Origin: Sphingobacterium sp. SYP-B4668
Lineage (GTDB): Bacteria > Bacteroidota > Bacteroidia > Sphingobacteriales > Sphingobacteriaceae
DNA length: 64,000 nucleotides
Direction: 5' to 3'
NCBI RefSeq assembly: GCF_027627455.1
Contig: NZ_CP115483.1
Span: 682,001-746,000, forward strand
Each line of letters starts with the position of its first letter. The stretch's first letter is position 1. The notes below the pieces were generated by a model, which saw nothing but the letters and a program-made list of their open reading frames with translations, had not been told where the DNA came from and made no database searches. Made by a program: the position numbers and the translations under genes. This document shows, one piece after another, positions 10,153-19,305 of this stretch.

Positions 10153-11412
10153 ATGGAAAGAAGAATATTATTGAAGTTGCTGGCCACCATAGGATTGGGG
10201 GTTGTGTCTTCTCCTTTTTCAGTAGATGCGAAAGTAGTTGACCAAAGTCGAGGAATCGAAAAGGGGAATGACCGAGCATATTGGGTATCCGTGTTGGATA
10301 AAATGGCGGCTCCGATTTTGGATAACATCAGTGAACAGCAGCTCCGTAAGCGGATGCCTATGCTCGTGAGCCCAACCTTCGACTCTCGAGATCCGGGAGT
10401 GGGCTATCTAGAAGCTTTCGGTCGCTTATTGTCAGGAATGGCTCCTTGGTTGGCCTTGCCAGATGATGAGACGGTTGAAGGGAAACTGCGTCAGAAGCGA
10501 AAAAAGCAGGCACTATTAGGGATACAATATGGTGTGACACCTACGTCTCCAGATTATTTCACATGGAACAAATCTTCACAACCGTTGGTGGATGCGGCTT
10601 ATTTGGTGCAAAGTTTTATGAGAGCTCCCAAAGCGCTGTGGGACCCGCTGCCTGTGGAAGTAAAGGCCAATGTGACGAGGGAACTGATAGATTTACGACG
10701 AATAAAGCCAAATGAAAGTAATTGGTTATTGTTTGCAGCTATGGTCGAAAGTTTTTTATATAAGATCGGGGTAGATTGTGTTCGGGAAAAAATAGATTAT
10801 GCTATTCAGAAATTTGATAAGGATTGGTATGTAGGGGATGGTTGGTACAGTGATGGGAATTCCTTCAGTTTTGATCATTACAATGGGTATGTGATTCATG
10901 CGATGCTAGTGGATGTATTGCGGGAAAATCTGTCTGCAGATGCTAAGTATAGGGAATTGTATGATCGAGCATACAAACGTATGCAACGATATGGACATCA
11001 TCTAGAACGGATGATATCGCCTGAGGGGTATTTTTTGGTTGTGGGGAGGTCTTCAACTTATCGTACTGCAGCCTTTCAACCCTTGGCGCAATTAATATGG
11101 GATGAAAAATTGCCAGAAGGTTTAACATATGGACAGTTGAGGGCAGCATTGACGGCTGTGAAGAGGCATGTATATGTGGAGCAGACTTTTGATAAAAGTG
11201 GATGGCTTACTATGGGGCTAGTGGGGGACGAGCAAGCGAATCTGGCGGATTATTATACCAATGCGGGTAGTATGTATATCACCTCGACTTCTTTTTTGCC
11301 ACTTGGGCTACCTGCCGATCATCTGTTTTGGACTACTGCCGCCGAAAAATGGACTTCTCAAAAGGCTTGGTCTGGAGAACGGTTTGCGAAAGATTATTAT
11401 GTCAACTATTAA
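10153..11412 (+). CDS. DUF2264 domain protein, exported
   Basis: 419 residues. An N-terminal basic stretch (MERRILLKLL) and hydrophobic segment ending near VDA suggest export to the periplasm. The rest is one DUF2264 domain, recognisable from the FDSRDPGVGYLEAFGRLLSGMAPWL region, an SNWLLFAAMVESFL helix, the DGWYSDGNSFSFDHYNGYVIH segment and a C-terminal GDEQANLADYYTNAGSMY. The domain is helix-rich and often sits beside GH88/GH105 genes; its activity is not established as far as I know, and an (alpha/alpha) barrel hydrolase- or lyase-like role is a guess from context. The GH88 gene starts 19 bases downstream, so the two are probably translated from one message. Confidence 0.85.
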   Translation: MERRILLKLLATIGLGVVSSPFSVDAKVVDQSRGIEKGNDRAYWVSVLDKMAAPILDNISEQQLRKRMPMLVSPTFDSRDPGVGYLEAFGRLLSGMAPWLALPDDETVEGKLRQKRKKQALLGIQYGVTPTSPDYFTWNKSSQPLVDAAYLVQSFMRAPKALWDPLPVEVKANVTRELIDLRRIKPNESNWLLFAAMVESFLYKIGVDCVREKIDYAIQKFDKDWYVGDGWYSDGNSFSFDHYNGYVIHAMLVDVLRENLSADAKYRELYDRAYKRMQRYGHHLERMISPEGYFLVVGRSSTYRTAAFQPLAQLIWDEKLPEGLTYGQLRAALTAVKRHVYVEQTFDKSGWLTMGLVGDEQANLADYYTNAGSMYITSTSFLPLGLPADHLFWTTAAEKWTSQKAWSGERFAKDYYVNY

Positions 11413-11431
11413 TATATTTTATAAGAAAAAC

Positions 11432-12703
11432 ATGAATTTTAAAAGAATGTCTGCTGTTACAGCGTTAGTCATGGTTGCTCAATATTTCCTGTTGTCTGCC
11501 GAGGCGCAGCCAAAAAGTGCCCAATTCAAATTGTCAGCATCTTTTGTAGAACGCAATTTGACGGATGCTGCTCAGCAAATAAAATTTTTGGAATCTAACA
11601 TTCAAGAGTCAGATATCCCGACGACCTACAAAAATGGTAAATATGTGAACTGGGGATCGAGTTGGTGGTGCTCGGGATTCTACCCAGGAACAGCATTTTA
11701 TCTTTACGAAGCAACGCAGGATAAATCGCTGCTGGACATCGGAACATCCAAACTGAAATATTTGGAGAAGGAAAAGAATAATAAAGGAACACATGATCTT
11801 GGCTTCATGTTGTATTGTAGCTTTGGAAATGCACTTCGTCTGACGGGAGATTCTGCGGCCTATAAGGATGTATTGGTTACAGGGGCCGAATCGCTATCTA
11901 CTCGTTTTAATGAACAAACCAAGACTATTCGTTCTTGGGATGGTGGAAAGAATTGGGATGGAGAACCATGGACGTATCCGGTTATCATTGACAATATGAT
12001 GAATTTGGAGTTTCTATCACAGGTGTCGAAAATGACGCATAATCCTAAATATCTGAAAATAGCAATTACACATGCGAATACGACGTTGAAAAATCATTTT
12101 AGGAAAGACTACAGCTCTTACCATGTCGTGGACTATGATAAGCAGACGGGGAACGTGTTGGCAAAAAAGACTGCACAGGGTGCATTCGATGAATCTGCTT
12201 GGGCGCGTGGACAGGCTTGGGCCCTGTATGGTTATACGATGATGTATCGCGAAACGCGGGATAAGAAGTATTTAAAGCAGGCGAGAGGCATTGCTGATTT
12301 TTACTTGAGACATAGGAACCTGCCTAGCGATTTGATTCCATATTGGGATTTAGACCAAAATAACCTGCCTACAGGAAGTAAGTACGAGAAGGATAAAAAT
12401 TTTCGAGATGTGTCAACAGCGGCCATCGTGGCTTCTGCGTTATTAGAGCTGAGCGTTTATACGAAGGGAAAAGAAAGTCAGCAATACATATCTAATTCGG
12501 AAAAGATGATTGAAAGTCTGTCAAAGTCTCCTTATAAGGCTTCTTACAAAGAGAATGGTGGATATATTTTAATGCATAGTGTAGGCTCTATTCCACATAA
12601 TACAGAAATAGATGTACCCCTAACTTATGCAGACTATTACTATGTGGAGGCCTTGGTTCGTTACCAAAGGTTGCTGAGAGGTGAATCTGTAATCAAGGAG
12701 TAG
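11432..12703 (+). CDS. Glycoside hydrolase family 88, unsaturated uronyl hydrolase
   Basis: 423 residues. I start it at ATG 11432, which gives a signal peptide (MNFKRMSAVTALVMVAQ..., ending SAEA); the frame is open further upstream but only inside the DUF2264 gene. GH88 enzymes remove the 4,5-unsaturated uronic acid left at the end of oligosaccharides by polysaccharide lyases, by hydrating the double bond. The (alpha/alpha)6 barrel shows the conserved HDLGF motif (Asp122) and IIDNMMN motif (Asp187), the two aspartates known to be catalytic in the family, and ARGQAWALYGY. Likely periplasmic. It is the last gene of the locus; no polysaccharide lyase gene is present in the window. Confidence 0.92.
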   Translation: MNFKRMSAVTALVMVAQYFLLSAEAQPKSAQFKLSASFVERNLTDAAQQIKFLESNIQESDIPTTYKNGKYVNWGSSWWCSGFYPGTAFYLYEATQDKSLLDIGTSKLKYLEKEKNNKGTHDLGFMLYCSFGNALRLTGDSAAYKDVLVTGAESLSTRFNEQTKTIRSWDGGKNWDGEPWTYPVIIDNMMNLEFLSQVSKMTHNPKYLKIAITHANTTLKNHFRKDYSSYHVVDYDKQTGNVLAKKTAQGAFDESAWARGQAWALYGYTMMYRETRDKKYLKQARGIADFYLRHRNLPSDLIPYWDLDQNNLPTGSKYEKDKNFRDVSTAAIVASALLELSVYTKGKESQQYISNSEKMIESLSKSPYKASYKENGGYILMHSVGSIPHNTEIDVPLTYADYYYVEALVRYQRLLRGESVIKE

Positions 12704-12791
12704 GGCGGGGGCTGTCGCAGCATGACGAGATATATCGCACAGTTATAACGTTTTTGAGGGAGAGAATCACCTATTAAAGAAAGCGTATTGT

Positions 12792-12842
12792 TTTAAATAA
12801 CAAGGAAGGGTTTAAATATTAAACCCTTCCTTGTTATTTAAA
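12792..12842 (+). terminator. Terminator-like hairpin after the GH88 gene
   Basis: A 24-bp perfect stem (left arm begins TTTAAATAACAAGGAAGGG) with a three-base loop, centred at 12817. It has A/T-rich flanks inside the stem but no separate T-run. It separates the sugar locus from the ribosomal cluster whose promoter lies 100 bases on. Between 12843 and 12940 I see nothing else. Confidence 0.8.
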
Positions 12843-12942
12843 GATATTCGTAATCGCTGATGCAAGATTTGTCAGGTAATTGGTCAATGGAATTTTATTT
12901 GGGGTGGATAAAAGAAAAATAAAAAAATAATGCACTAATTAT

Positions 12943-12972
12943 TTGACAGTTAAAGAAATGTTCGTACTTTTG
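12943..12972 (+). promoter_or_regulatory. Promoter of the ribosomal protein cluster
   Basis: TTG (12943-12945), 19-bp spacer, TACTTTTG (12965-12972): both boxes of the Bacteroidota housekeeping promoter. It lies 77 bases before rplC, giving a leader of about 70 nt. Confidence 0.8.
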
Positions 12973-12975
12973 CAG

Positions 12976-13029
12976 TCCCTTTAATGGGGATAGTGTGTCT
13001 TGAGCGAAGCCCTACTGCTTCGAAGGACT
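12976..13029 (+). promoter_or_regulatory. Structured 5' leader of rplC
   Basis: Two stem-loops fill the leader: TCCC...GGGA at 12976-12990, and CGAAGC/GCTTCG (13005-13022) extended by GTCTT/AGGAC (12996-13000 with 13025-13029). Such a leader could bind a ribosomal protein (L4 does so for the S10 operon of E. coli), but the protein here is unknown. Confidence 0.5.
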
Positions 13030-13049
13030 TTAATTAATTAATTTATAAC

Positions 13050-13667
13050 ATGTCAGGAATTATTGGTAAAAAAGTAGGAATGACCAGCCTGTACAATGCA
13101 GAAGGAAAGAATATTCCTTGTACAGTGATTGAGGCTGGACCGTGCGTGGTAACGCAGATACGTACGGAAGACAAAGATGGTTATGCTGCAGTTCAACTTG
13201 GCTTCGGTGAAGCAAAAGAGAAGAACACAACATCATCTTTAAAAGGGCATTTTGCAAAAGCAAACACAACGCCTAAGCGTAAGTTGGTAGAATTTAAAAC
13301 TTTCCCAGACGAAAAACAACTTGGTGATGTAGTTGACGTTACTATTTTTGAAGAAGGCGAATTCGTAGATGTCGTCGGTACTTCAAAAGGTAAAGGTTTC
13401 CAAGGTGTTATGAAGCGTCACGGATTTGGTGGTGTAGGAGGTGCGACTCACGGTCAGCACAATAGACTACGTGCTCCAGGTTCATTAGGTGCTTCATCAT
13501 GGCCTTCTCGCGTATTCAAAGGTATGCGCATGGCTGGTCGTACAGGTGGTGATCGTGTAAAGGTTCAAAACTTACAAGTGTTGAAAGTTTATGCTGAACA
13601 AAACCTAATCGTTGTTAGTGGTTCCATTCCAGGAGCTAAGGGTTCTTTTGTAATCGTAGACAAATAG
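13050..13667 (+). CDS. rplC: 50S ribosomal protein L3
   Basis: 205 residues, full length. Early 23S rRNA assembly protein whose long loop reaches the peptidyl transferase centre; the loop is seen as [23 protein letters not shown] followed by [11 protein letters not shown]. First gene of the cluster here. In most bacteria rpsJ (S10) stands directly before it, but here the gene upstream is a sugar hydrolase, so rpsJ must lie elsewhere. Start ATG is preceded by an A/T-rich leader without a Shine-Dalgarno sequence. Confidence 0.98.
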   Translation: MSGIIGKKVGMTSLYNAEGKNIPCTVIEAGPCVVTQIRTEDKDGYAAVQLGFGEAKEKNTTSSLKGHFAKANTTPKRKLVEFKTFPDEKQLGDVVDVTIFEEGEFVDVVGTSKGKGFQGVMKRHGFGGVGGATHGQHNRLRAPGSLGASSWPSRVFKGMRMAGRTGGDRVKVQNLQVLKVYAEQNLIVVSGSIPGAKGSFVIVDK

Positions 13668-13671
13668 GAAG

Positions 13672-14301
13672 ATGGAAGTTAAAGTTTTAAATTTATCAGG
13701 TAAAGAAACAGGTGCCAAGGTGCAACTTCCTGAGTCGGTATTTGGGTTAGAGCCTAACGATCATGCGATTTATTTAGATGTTAAACAGTATTTGGCTAAC
13801 CAACGTCAAGGTACTCACAAATCTAAACAACGTAATGAGATCGCTGGTTCGACTCGTAAATTACACAAACAAAAAGGTACAGGTGGTGCCCGTGCGGGTA
13901 GCATCAAATCTCCATTGTTTAATGGTGGTGGTCGTGTATTCGGTCCTCAACCTCGTGACTACAGTTTCAAATTGAACAAGAAATTGAAACAATTAGCACG
14001 TAAATCTGCATTAAGTTACAAAGCAATTGAGAACAACATTGTGGTGTTGGACGCAGTTAATTTTGATACTATCAAAACTAAAAACTACGTGAGCTTTGTT
14101 GCAGCTTTAAATGTTGCAGATGAGAAAACTTTGTTGGTATTGCCAGCATATGACAATAATGTTTATTTATCAAGCAGAAACTTGAAGAAAGCAAAAGTAG
14201 TATCAGCAGATCAGTTGAATACATATGATGTATTGAATGCTACTAAATTGTTATTGACAACAGATTCTGTTAAAACTTTGGAGGAGGCATTCGCTAAGTA
14301 A
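13672..14301 (+). CDS. rplD: 50S ribosomal protein L4
   Basis: 209 residues. Binds 23S rRNA domain I and lines the exit tunnel with an extended loop, visible as [19 protein letters not shown] (about 60-80). Four bases separate it from rplC and one from rplW, so translation is probably coupled. In E. coli L4 also represses its own operon; whether it does so through the leader at 12976-13029 is untested. Confidence 0.97.
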   Translation: MEVKVLNLSGKETGAKVQLPESVFGLEPNDHAIYLDVKQYLANQRQGTHKSKQRNEIAGSTRKLHKQKGTGGARAGSIKSPLFNGGGRVFGPQPRDYSFKLNKKLKQLARKSALSYKAIENNIVVLDAVNFDTIKTKNYVSFVAALNVADEKTLLVLPAYDNNVYLSSRNLKKAKVVSADQLNTYDVLNATKLLLTTDSVKTLEEAFAK

Positions 14302-14302
14302 T

Positions 14303-14593
14303 ATGGAAATTATAAAAAAACCTATCTTAACAGAGAAAGCTTCAATCTTAACGGAGAAATTTAACCGTTATGCTTTCAAAGTGGATCACAGAGCAAACAA
14401 AATCCAAATTAAATCGGCTGTAGAAGCAATGTTCGGCGTAACTGTCGTAGCAGTAAATACTTCGGTAGTTGCTGGAAAAGCGAAGAGCCGTTACACAAAA
14501 GCAGGTTTTGTTTCAGGCAGAAGCCCTAAGTATAAAAAGGCCATCGTTACAGTTAAAGATGGTGAAACTATTGACTTTTACAGTACTATATAA
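14303..14593 (+). CDS. rplW: 50S ribosomal protein L23
   Basis: 96 residues, normal length. Opens with the family signature IIKKPILTEKAS and has the RANKIQIKSAVEAMFGVTVVAVNT segment. L23 sits at the tunnel exit and docks trigger factor and the signal recognition particle. Lies between rplD and rplB with gaps of one and six bases. Confidence 0.97.
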   Translation: MEIIKKPILTEKASILTEKFNRYAFKVDHRANKIQIKSAVEAMFGVTVVAVNTSVVAGKAKSRYTKAGFVSGRSPKYKKAIVTVKDGETIDFYSTI

Positions 14594-14599
14594 TTAGAG

Positions 14600-15427
14600 A
14601 TGGCAGTTAAAAGATTCAAACCGGTTACCCCTGGTACGCGTTTCAGAATAGGCGCTGACTATTCTGATATAACTACAAACGTTCCTGAAAAGACGTTAGT
14701 TGTAAGAAGCAACAAAAGATCAGGTGGTCGTAATAAATCCGGTAAAATGACTATGCGTTATATCGGTGGGGGACACAAGAAAGTGTACCGATTAATAGAT
14801 TTCAAACGCGATAAAAAAGATATCCCTGCAACAGTAGCCACTATCGAGTACGATCCAAATCGTTCTGCTCGTATTGCATTATTACATTATGCAGATGGTG
14901 AGAAACGTTACATCATTGCTCCAGCTGGATTAACAGTTGGTCAAACAGTGGTAGCAGGCGATTCAGTAGCCCCAGAAATAGGTAATACTTTACCATTAGC
15001 AAACATCCCATTGGGTTCTATCATTCACAATATTGAATTGAATCCAGGTCAAGGCGGTTCTATCGCACGTAGTGCGGGTACATACGCTCAATTGTCTGCT
15101 CGTGACGGTAAGTATGCCATCATCAAGTTGCCTTCAAGCGAGGTTCGTATGATCTTATTGACTTGCGTAGCTACGATAGGTTCAGTATCTAATCACGATA
15201 GACAAATCGAGGTTCTAGGTAAAGCTGGTCGTAAACGTTGGTTGGGACGTCGTCCAAGAGTTCGTGGTGTGGCTATGAACCCAGTCGATCACCCTATGGG
15301 TGGTGGTGAGGGTCGTACCTCAGGAGGTCAGCCTCGTTCACGTACTGGTGTTTTAGCTAAAGGCTTCAAAACACGTGACAAGAAGAAAACATCGAATCGT
15401 TACATCATTGAGAGAAGGAAAAAATAA
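14600..15427 (+). CDS. rplB: 50S ribosomal protein L2
   Basis: 275 residues. Central peptidyl-transferase-region protein; shows the RNA-binding OB and SH3-like domains and the invariant C-terminal [13 protein letters not shown] motif whose His is important for subunit association and peptidyl transfer. The stop overlaps the rpsS start by one base (TAATG), so the two genes are translationally coupled. Confidence 0.98.
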   Translation: MAVKRFKPVTPGTRFRIGADYSDITTNVPEKTLVVRSNKRSGGRNKSGKMTMRYIGGGHKKVYRLIDFKRDKKDIPATVATIEYDPNRSARIALLHYADGEKRYIIAPAGLTVGQTVVAGDSVAPEIGNTLPLANIPLGSIIHNIELNPGQGGSIARSAGTYAQLSARDGKYAIIKLPSSEVRMILLTCVATIGSVSNHDRQIEVLGKAGRKRWLGRRPRVRGVAMNPVDHPMGGGEGRTSGGQPRSRTGVLAKGFKTRDKKKTSNRYIIERRKK

Positions 15428-15693
15428 TGGCTCGTTCAATTAAAAAAGGTCCTTATATCGATCACAACTTAGAAAGAAAAGTTCTTTCTATGAATGAAAC
15501 TAACAAAAAGTCAGTTATCAAAACTTGGTCTCGTAGATCAATGATTTCACCAGATTTTGTAGGCCATACCTTCGCGGTGCACAACGGGAATAAATTTATC
15601 CCTGTATATGTAACGGAAAACATGGTAGGTCACAAGTTGGGTGAATTTGCACCTACGCGTACATTTAGAGGCCACGCAGAAAAGAAAAAATAA
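15427..15693 (+). CDS. rpsS: 30S ribosomal protein S19
   Basis: 88 residues. Head protein that pairs with S13 near the A-site tRNA. Opens with [11 protein letters not shown] and contains [27 protein letters not shown], both family signatures. Start overlaps the rplB stop by one base; rplV follows after six bases. Confidence 0.98.
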   Translation: MARSIKKGPYIDHNLERKVLSMNETNKKSVIKTWSRRSMISPDFVGHTFAVHNGNKFIPVYVTENMVGHKLGEFAPTRTFRGHAEKKK

Positions 15694-15699
15694 TAGGTA

Positions 15700-16131
15700 A
15701 TGGAAGCAACAAAAAAACTTAAAAAGTCTGTTTTAATTAAGCAGCGCAAAGAGCAGGAAAAAGCTCAGATAGGAGGAGCTTCTACTGCCAAATTATTAAA
15801 CTGCCCTACTTCCCCACGCAAAATGCGTTTAGTAGTGGATTTAATCCGTGGTGAAAAAGTAGAAAATGCTTTATATATTCTTAAACATTCTAGCAAAGAA
15901 GCAGCAGCTCGTGTAGAAAAATTATTACTATCGGCTATCAAAAATTGGGAGGCTCACAATGAAGGCCAATCAGTTGAAGAAGGTGCACTATTTGTTAAAG
16001 AAGTGTCTGTAGGTGGAGGTCGTCAATTGAAAAGATTGAGACCAGCTCCTCAAGGCCGTGGTTACAGAATTCGTAAACGCTCTAACCATGTAACTTTGGT
16101 AGTAGATAGTTTAAATAACGTAAACAACTAA
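15700..16131 (+). CDS. rplV: 50S ribosomal protein L22 with N-terminal extension
   Basis: 143 residues against about 110 in E. coli; the extra part is a lysine-rich N-terminus of about 28 residues ([19 protein letters not shown]). The core begins at [19 protein letters not shown], and the tunnel-lining hairpin tip is at [20 protein letters not shown]. The ATG at 15700 follows the rpsS stop closely and I keep it; no later in-frame ATG would restore the usual core start exactly. Confidence 0.96.
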   Translation: MEATKKLKKSVLIKQRKEQEKAQIGGASTAKLLNCPTSPRKMRLVVDLIRGEKVENALYILKHSSKEAAARVEKLLLSAIKNWEAHNEGQSVEEGALFVKEVSVGGGRQLKRLRPAPQGRGYRIRKRSNHVTLVVDSLNNVNN

Positions 16132-16142
16132 TATTTAGAAGA

Positions 16143-16955
16143 ATGGGACAAAAAGCAAATCCAATAGGTAGCAGATTAGGGATCATCAAAGGATGGGATT
16201 CTAATTGGTTCGGAGGCAACAACTATTCCGATAAATTGGTTGAAGACGAAAAGATCAGAAAATATCTTTCTGTTCGTATAGCAAAAGGTGGAGTAGCAAA
16301 AGTTGTTATCGAAAGAACTTTGAAACGCATCACTGTAACTGTTCATACAGCTCGCCCAGGTATCGTTATCGGTAAAGGCGGTCAGGAAGTTGACAAGATC
16401 AAAGAAGAGTTGAAAAAACTGACTAAAAAGGATGTTCAAATCAATATTTTCGAGATCAAACGTCCTGAGTTGGATGCCAAATTAGTAGCTGAAGGTGTAG
16501 CTAAGCAATTAGAGGCACGTATTTCATTCCGTCGTGCAATGAAAACAGCTATCGCATCTACAATGCGTATGGGTGCAGAAGGTATCAAAGTAATGTGTTC
16601 TGGTCGTCTTGGTGGTGCTGAAATGGCACGTACTGAGCAGTACAAAGAAGGAAGAACTCCTTTGCACACATTGCGTGCTGATATCGACTATGCATTAGCA
16701 GAAGCATTGACTACTTACGGTAAGATTGGTGTTAAGGTGTGGATCTGTAAAGGTGAGGTTTACGGTAAACGTGACTTGTCTCCTAACATTGGTCAAACAT
16801 CTAACGTAAAAACCCGTGGTGGAAACGAAGGCGGAGGTGAGCGTCGTGACCGTGATAACCGTAAAGGCGGAAATCGTGGTGGAAACAATCACAACCGTGG
16901 TGGAAACAATAGCCGTGGCGGAAACAACAACCGTGGTGGTGCAAATAGAGGTTAA
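16143..16955 (+). CDS. rpsC: 30S ribosomal protein S3 with Gly/Asn/Arg-rich C-terminal tail
   Basis: 270 residues. KH domain with [16 protein letters not shown] (about 78-92) and C-terminal domain [22 protein letters not shown]: the mRNA-entry-tunnel protein of the 30S head. After the normal end (about residue 220) it runs on for about 45 residues of repeated RGGN units, a low-complexity, positively charged tail encoded by a repeating GTGGTGGAAACAA pattern. Tails of this kind occur in S3 of other Bacteroidota; function unknown. Confidence 0.97.
   Translation: MGQKANPIGSRLGIIKGWDSNWFGGNNYSDKLVEDEKIRKYLSVRIAKGGVAKVVIERTLKRITVTVHTARPGIVIGKGGQEVDKIKEELKKLTKKDVQINIFEIKRPELDAKLVAEGVAKQLEARISFRRAMKTAIASTMRMGAEGIKVMCSGRLGGAEMARTEQYKEGRTPLHTLRADIDYALAEALTTYGKIGVKVWICKGEVYGKRDLSPNIGQTSNVKTRGGNEGGGERRDRDNRKGGNRGGNNHNRGGNNSRGGNNNRGGANRG
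16823..16955 (+). repeat. In-frame repeats encoding the S3 tail
   Basis: The 3' end of rpsC is built of degenerate 18-30 base units based on CGTGGTGGAAACAA, each giving RGGN(N). Units differ at third positions, so the protein repeat is kept under selection rather than being a recent DNA duplication. Confidence 0.7.
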
Positions 16956-16981
16956 TTAAGTTTAATAGATTACAACAAATG

Positions 16982-16998
16982 TCCCGTCGCAGACGGGA
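16982..16998 (+). other. Intercistronic hairpin before rplP
   Basis: TCCCGTC-GCA-GACGGGA, perfect 7-bp stem with a three-base loop, in the 60-base gap between rpsC and rplP. No T-run follows, so it is not a terminator. It may be an RNA processing or protein-binding site. Confidence 0.65.
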
Positions 16999-17015
16999 TT
17001 AAATAAAATACGAAC

Positions 17016-17438
17016 ATGTTACAGCCAAAAAGAACGAAGTTCAGAAAGATGCAGAAAGGCCGCATGAAAGGTAACGCTTCACGTGGAGCAGAGTTAGCTT
17101 TCGGTTCATTCGGTATCAAGTCACTGGAACCAGCATGGATCACAAGCCGCCAAATTGAGGCTGCTCGTATTGCCGTAACACGTTTTATGAAACGTGAAGG
17201 TCAAGTTTGGATCCGTATATTCCCTGACAAACCTGTTACGAAAAAACCTGCAGAGGTACGTATGGGTAAAGGTAAGGGAGCTCCAGAATACTGGGTAGCA
17301 GTAGTACGCCCAGGCCGTATGTTATTTGAAGCAGAAGGTGTGCCTTTGGAAGTAGCCAAAGAAGCATTACGCCTTGCGGCTCAAAAACTACCGGTTCAAA
17401 CTAAGTTTGTGATACGTAGAGATTACGTTGAAGCATAA
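17016..17438 (+). CDS. rplP: 50S ribosomal protein L16
   Basis: 140 residues. Signature start [11 protein letters not shown] and the [23 protein letters not shown] loop near the A-site. L16 helps position the elbow of A-site tRNA. Flanked by unusual gaps: 60 bases to rpsC and 97 bases to rpmC, each holding a hairpin. Confidence 0.98.
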   Translation: MLQPKRTKFRKMQKGRMKGNASRGAELAFGSFGIKSLEPAWITSRQIEAARIAVTRFMKREGQVWIRIFPDKPVTKKPAEVRMGKGKGAPEYWVAVVRPGRMLFEAEGVPLEVAKEALRLAAQKLPVQTKFVIRRDYVEA

Positions 17439-17464
17439 AAATAGTTGGTAATGTCAATAGTTTA

Positions 17465-17489
17465 GCCTTACGGCCGTTACCCGTAAGGC
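17465..17489 (+). other. Intercistronic hairpin before rpmC
   Basis: GCCTTACGG-CCGTTAC-CCGTAAGGC, perfect 9-bp stem, 46 bases before the rpmC start. There is no T-run, so it should not stop transcription of the genes that follow. Confidence 0.65.
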
Positions 17490-17535
17490 ATACATAAAAA
17501 CAGAATTGATAACCCAGCATAATAACTGAAACAAA

Positions 17536-17754
17536 ATGAAAAATTCAGAAATTTTAGAATTATCAACAGAGGATTTAGCAGCTCGCCTTGTCGAGGAGAA
17601 AGCTGCCCTTAGCAAATTGAAATTTGCACATGCTGTTTCTGCAATTGAGAACCCAAACGTAATCAAAGCAGCTCGCAGAGCTATTGCTCGCATCAGTACT
17701 GAATTGAGCGCTCGCAAAGCTGCAGCTAAAAAGGAAACAGCCGCTGAGGCATAA
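17536..17754 (+). CDS. rpmC: 50S ribosomal protein L29
   Basis: 72 residues, two-helix protein near the tunnel exit. Helix 1 (SEILELSTEDLAARLVEEKAAL) and KFAHAV are typical; the helix 2 motif is IKAARRAIARISTEL. It has a short Ala/Lys-rich C-terminal end (AAAKKETAAEA). Confidence 0.95.
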   Translation: MKNSEILELSTEDLAARLVEEKAALSKLKFAHAVSAIENPNVIKAARRAIARISTELSARKAAAKKETAAEA

Positions 17755-17767
17755 AAATTAAGTCGAA

Positions 17768-18022
17768 ATGGAAAGAAATTTAAGAAAAACAAGAATCGGC
17801 TTAGTAGTTAGCAACAAGATGGACAAATCTATCGTAGTTACTGTTGAACGTAAAGTAAAACACCCTATCTATGGTAAGTTCGTCAAAAAAACTACTAAAT
17901 TTAAAGCTCATGACGAAGAGAATACCTGCGGTATCGGCGATACGGTATTAATTATGGAAACTCGTCCGCTGAGTAAAACTAAGAATTGGAGATTAGTAGA
18001 AATTTTAGAAAGAGCTAAATAA
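17768..18022 (+). CDS. rpsQ: 30S ribosomal protein S17
   Basis: 84 residues, OB-fold primary 16S-binding protein. Shows [32 protein letters not shown] and the end [19 protein letters not shown], both conserved. One base separates it from rplN. Confidence 0.97.
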   Translation: MERNLRKTRIGLVVSNKMDKSIVVTVERKVKHPIYGKFVKKTTKFKAHDEENTCGIGDTVLIMETRPLSKTKNWRLVEILERAK

Positions 18023-18023
18023 C

Positions 18024-18392
18024 ATGGTACAACAGGAATCAAGACTAAATGTTGCTGACAATAGCGGAGCTAAAGAAGTTTTAGTAATCCGGGTATTGGG
18101 TGGCACGCGTAAGCGTTATGCATCGATCGGTGATAAGGTTGTTGTTACCGTGAAAAGCGCTATACCTTCTGGAAACGTAAAGAAGGGATCAATTTCTAAA
18201 GCAGTTGTAGTAAGAACGAAAAAAGAAATTCGTCGTAAAGATGGTTCTTATATTCGTTTTGATGACAATGCAGCAGTATTGTTGAATAATAATGATGAGC
18301 CACGTGGAACACGTATCTTTGGCCCAGTTGCCAGAGAATTGCGTGAGAAGCAGTTCATGAAAATTGTATCACTAGCACCGGAGGTTTTATAA
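18024..18392 (+). CDS. rplN: 50S ribosomal protein L14
   Basis: 122 residues, the exact usual length. Signature [18 protein letters not shown] and the end [24 protein letters not shown]14 forms intersubunit bridge B8 and is the docking site of the silencing factor RsfS. Two bases before rplX. Confidence 0.98.
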   Translation: MVQQESRLNVADNSGAKEVLVIRVLGGTRKRYASIGDKVVVTVKSAIPSGNVKKGSISKAVVVRTKKEIRRKDGSYIRFDDNAAVLLNNNDEPRGTRIFGPVARELREKQFMKIVSLAPEVL

Positions 18393-18394
18393 TT

Positions 18395-18736
18395 ATGGCA
18401 CAGAAAACAAAAACAACTCACAAAATCAAGATTAAAAAAGGTGATTTAGTGAAAGTTATCGCTGGTAACTCTAAAGGTGTTCAAGGAAAGGTAATACAAG
18501 TATTAGTGGACGCCAACAGAGCATTAGTAGAAGGCGCTAACATCGTTAAAAAACACACTAAACCAAGTGCGGCTAATCCTAATGGTGGCATCATTGAAAA
18601 AGAGGCAGGTATTCATATCTCTAATTTGGCTTTGATCGATCCTAAAACTGGAACTCCTACTCGTGTAGGCCGTAAGGTTAATGAAGATGGAAAAATTGTT
18701 CGTGTAGCAAAAAAATCAGGGGAGGAAATTAAATAA
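18395..18736 (+). CDS. rplX: 50S ribosomal protein L24
   Basis: 113 residues. KOW motif is visible near the start ([23 protein letters not shown]) and the [10 protein letters not shown] segment follows. L24 starts assembly of the 50S subunit. The stop overlaps the rplE start codon by one base. Confidence 0.97.
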   Translation: MAQKTKTTHKIKIKKGDLVKVIAGNSKGVQGKVIQVLVDANRALVEGANIVKKHTKPSAANPNGGIIEKEAGIHISNLALIDPKTGTPTRVGRKVNEDGKIVRVAKKSGEEIK

Positions 18737-19305
18737 TGACTTACGCACCAAGATTGAAAGTGAAATATGCGGATGAGATCCGCTCTACACTTAAAGAGAA
18801 ATTTCAGTATAAGAGCATTATGCAAGTTCCTAAACTTGAGAAAATCGTTATCTCTCAAGGTATCGGTGCTGCTACTGCTGACAAGAAATTAATTGATAAT
18901 GCTATTGCTGAGTTGACCCTTATCTCTGGACAACAAGCGGTGCCTACGAAATCTAAGAAAGATATTTCAAACTTTAAGTTACGTAAAGGTATGCCAATTG
19001 GCGCACGTGTTACTTTGCGTGATAACAATATGTTTGAGTTCTTGGATCGTTTGATATCCGTATCTCTTCCTCGTATCCGTGACTTCCGCGGTATCAATGA
19101 TAAAGGTTTCGATGGTAGAGGTAACTATAACTTAGGTATCACAGAGCAAATTATCTTTCCTGAGATCAACATTGACAAGATCAATAAGATCCAAGGTATG
19201 GATATCACATTTGTAACTAGCGCTGGTACAGACGTTGAAGCTTTAGAATTACTTAAACAATTCGGTTTACCATTCAAAAACCAAAATACGAACAACAATG
19301 GCTAA
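18736..19305 (+). CDS. rplE: 50S ribosomal protein L5
   Basis: 189 residues. 5S rRNA-binding central protuberance protein; family segments [17 protein letters not shown] and IRDFRGI, then [15 protein letters not shown]. The last eight bases overlap the rpsN start, so S14 translation is probably coupled. Confidence 0.98.
   Translation: MTYAPRLKVKYADEIRSTLKEKFQYKSIMQVPKLEKIVISQGIGAATADKKLIDNAIAELTLISGQQAVPTKSKKDISNFKLRKGMPIGARVTLRDNNMFEFLDRLISVSLPRIRDFRGINDKGFDGRGNYNLGITEQIIFPEINIDKINKIQGMDITFVTSAGTDVEALELLKQFGLPFKNQNTNNNG

Noticed and set aside
11261..11431. Upstream extension of the GH88 gene
   Set aside because: It lies inside the DUF2264 gene; ATG 11432 gives a proper signal peptide.
16823..16955. 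Repeats at the end of rpsC as a CRISPR or mobile repeat
   Set aside because: Units are in frame, degenerate at third positions and encode an RGG tail.
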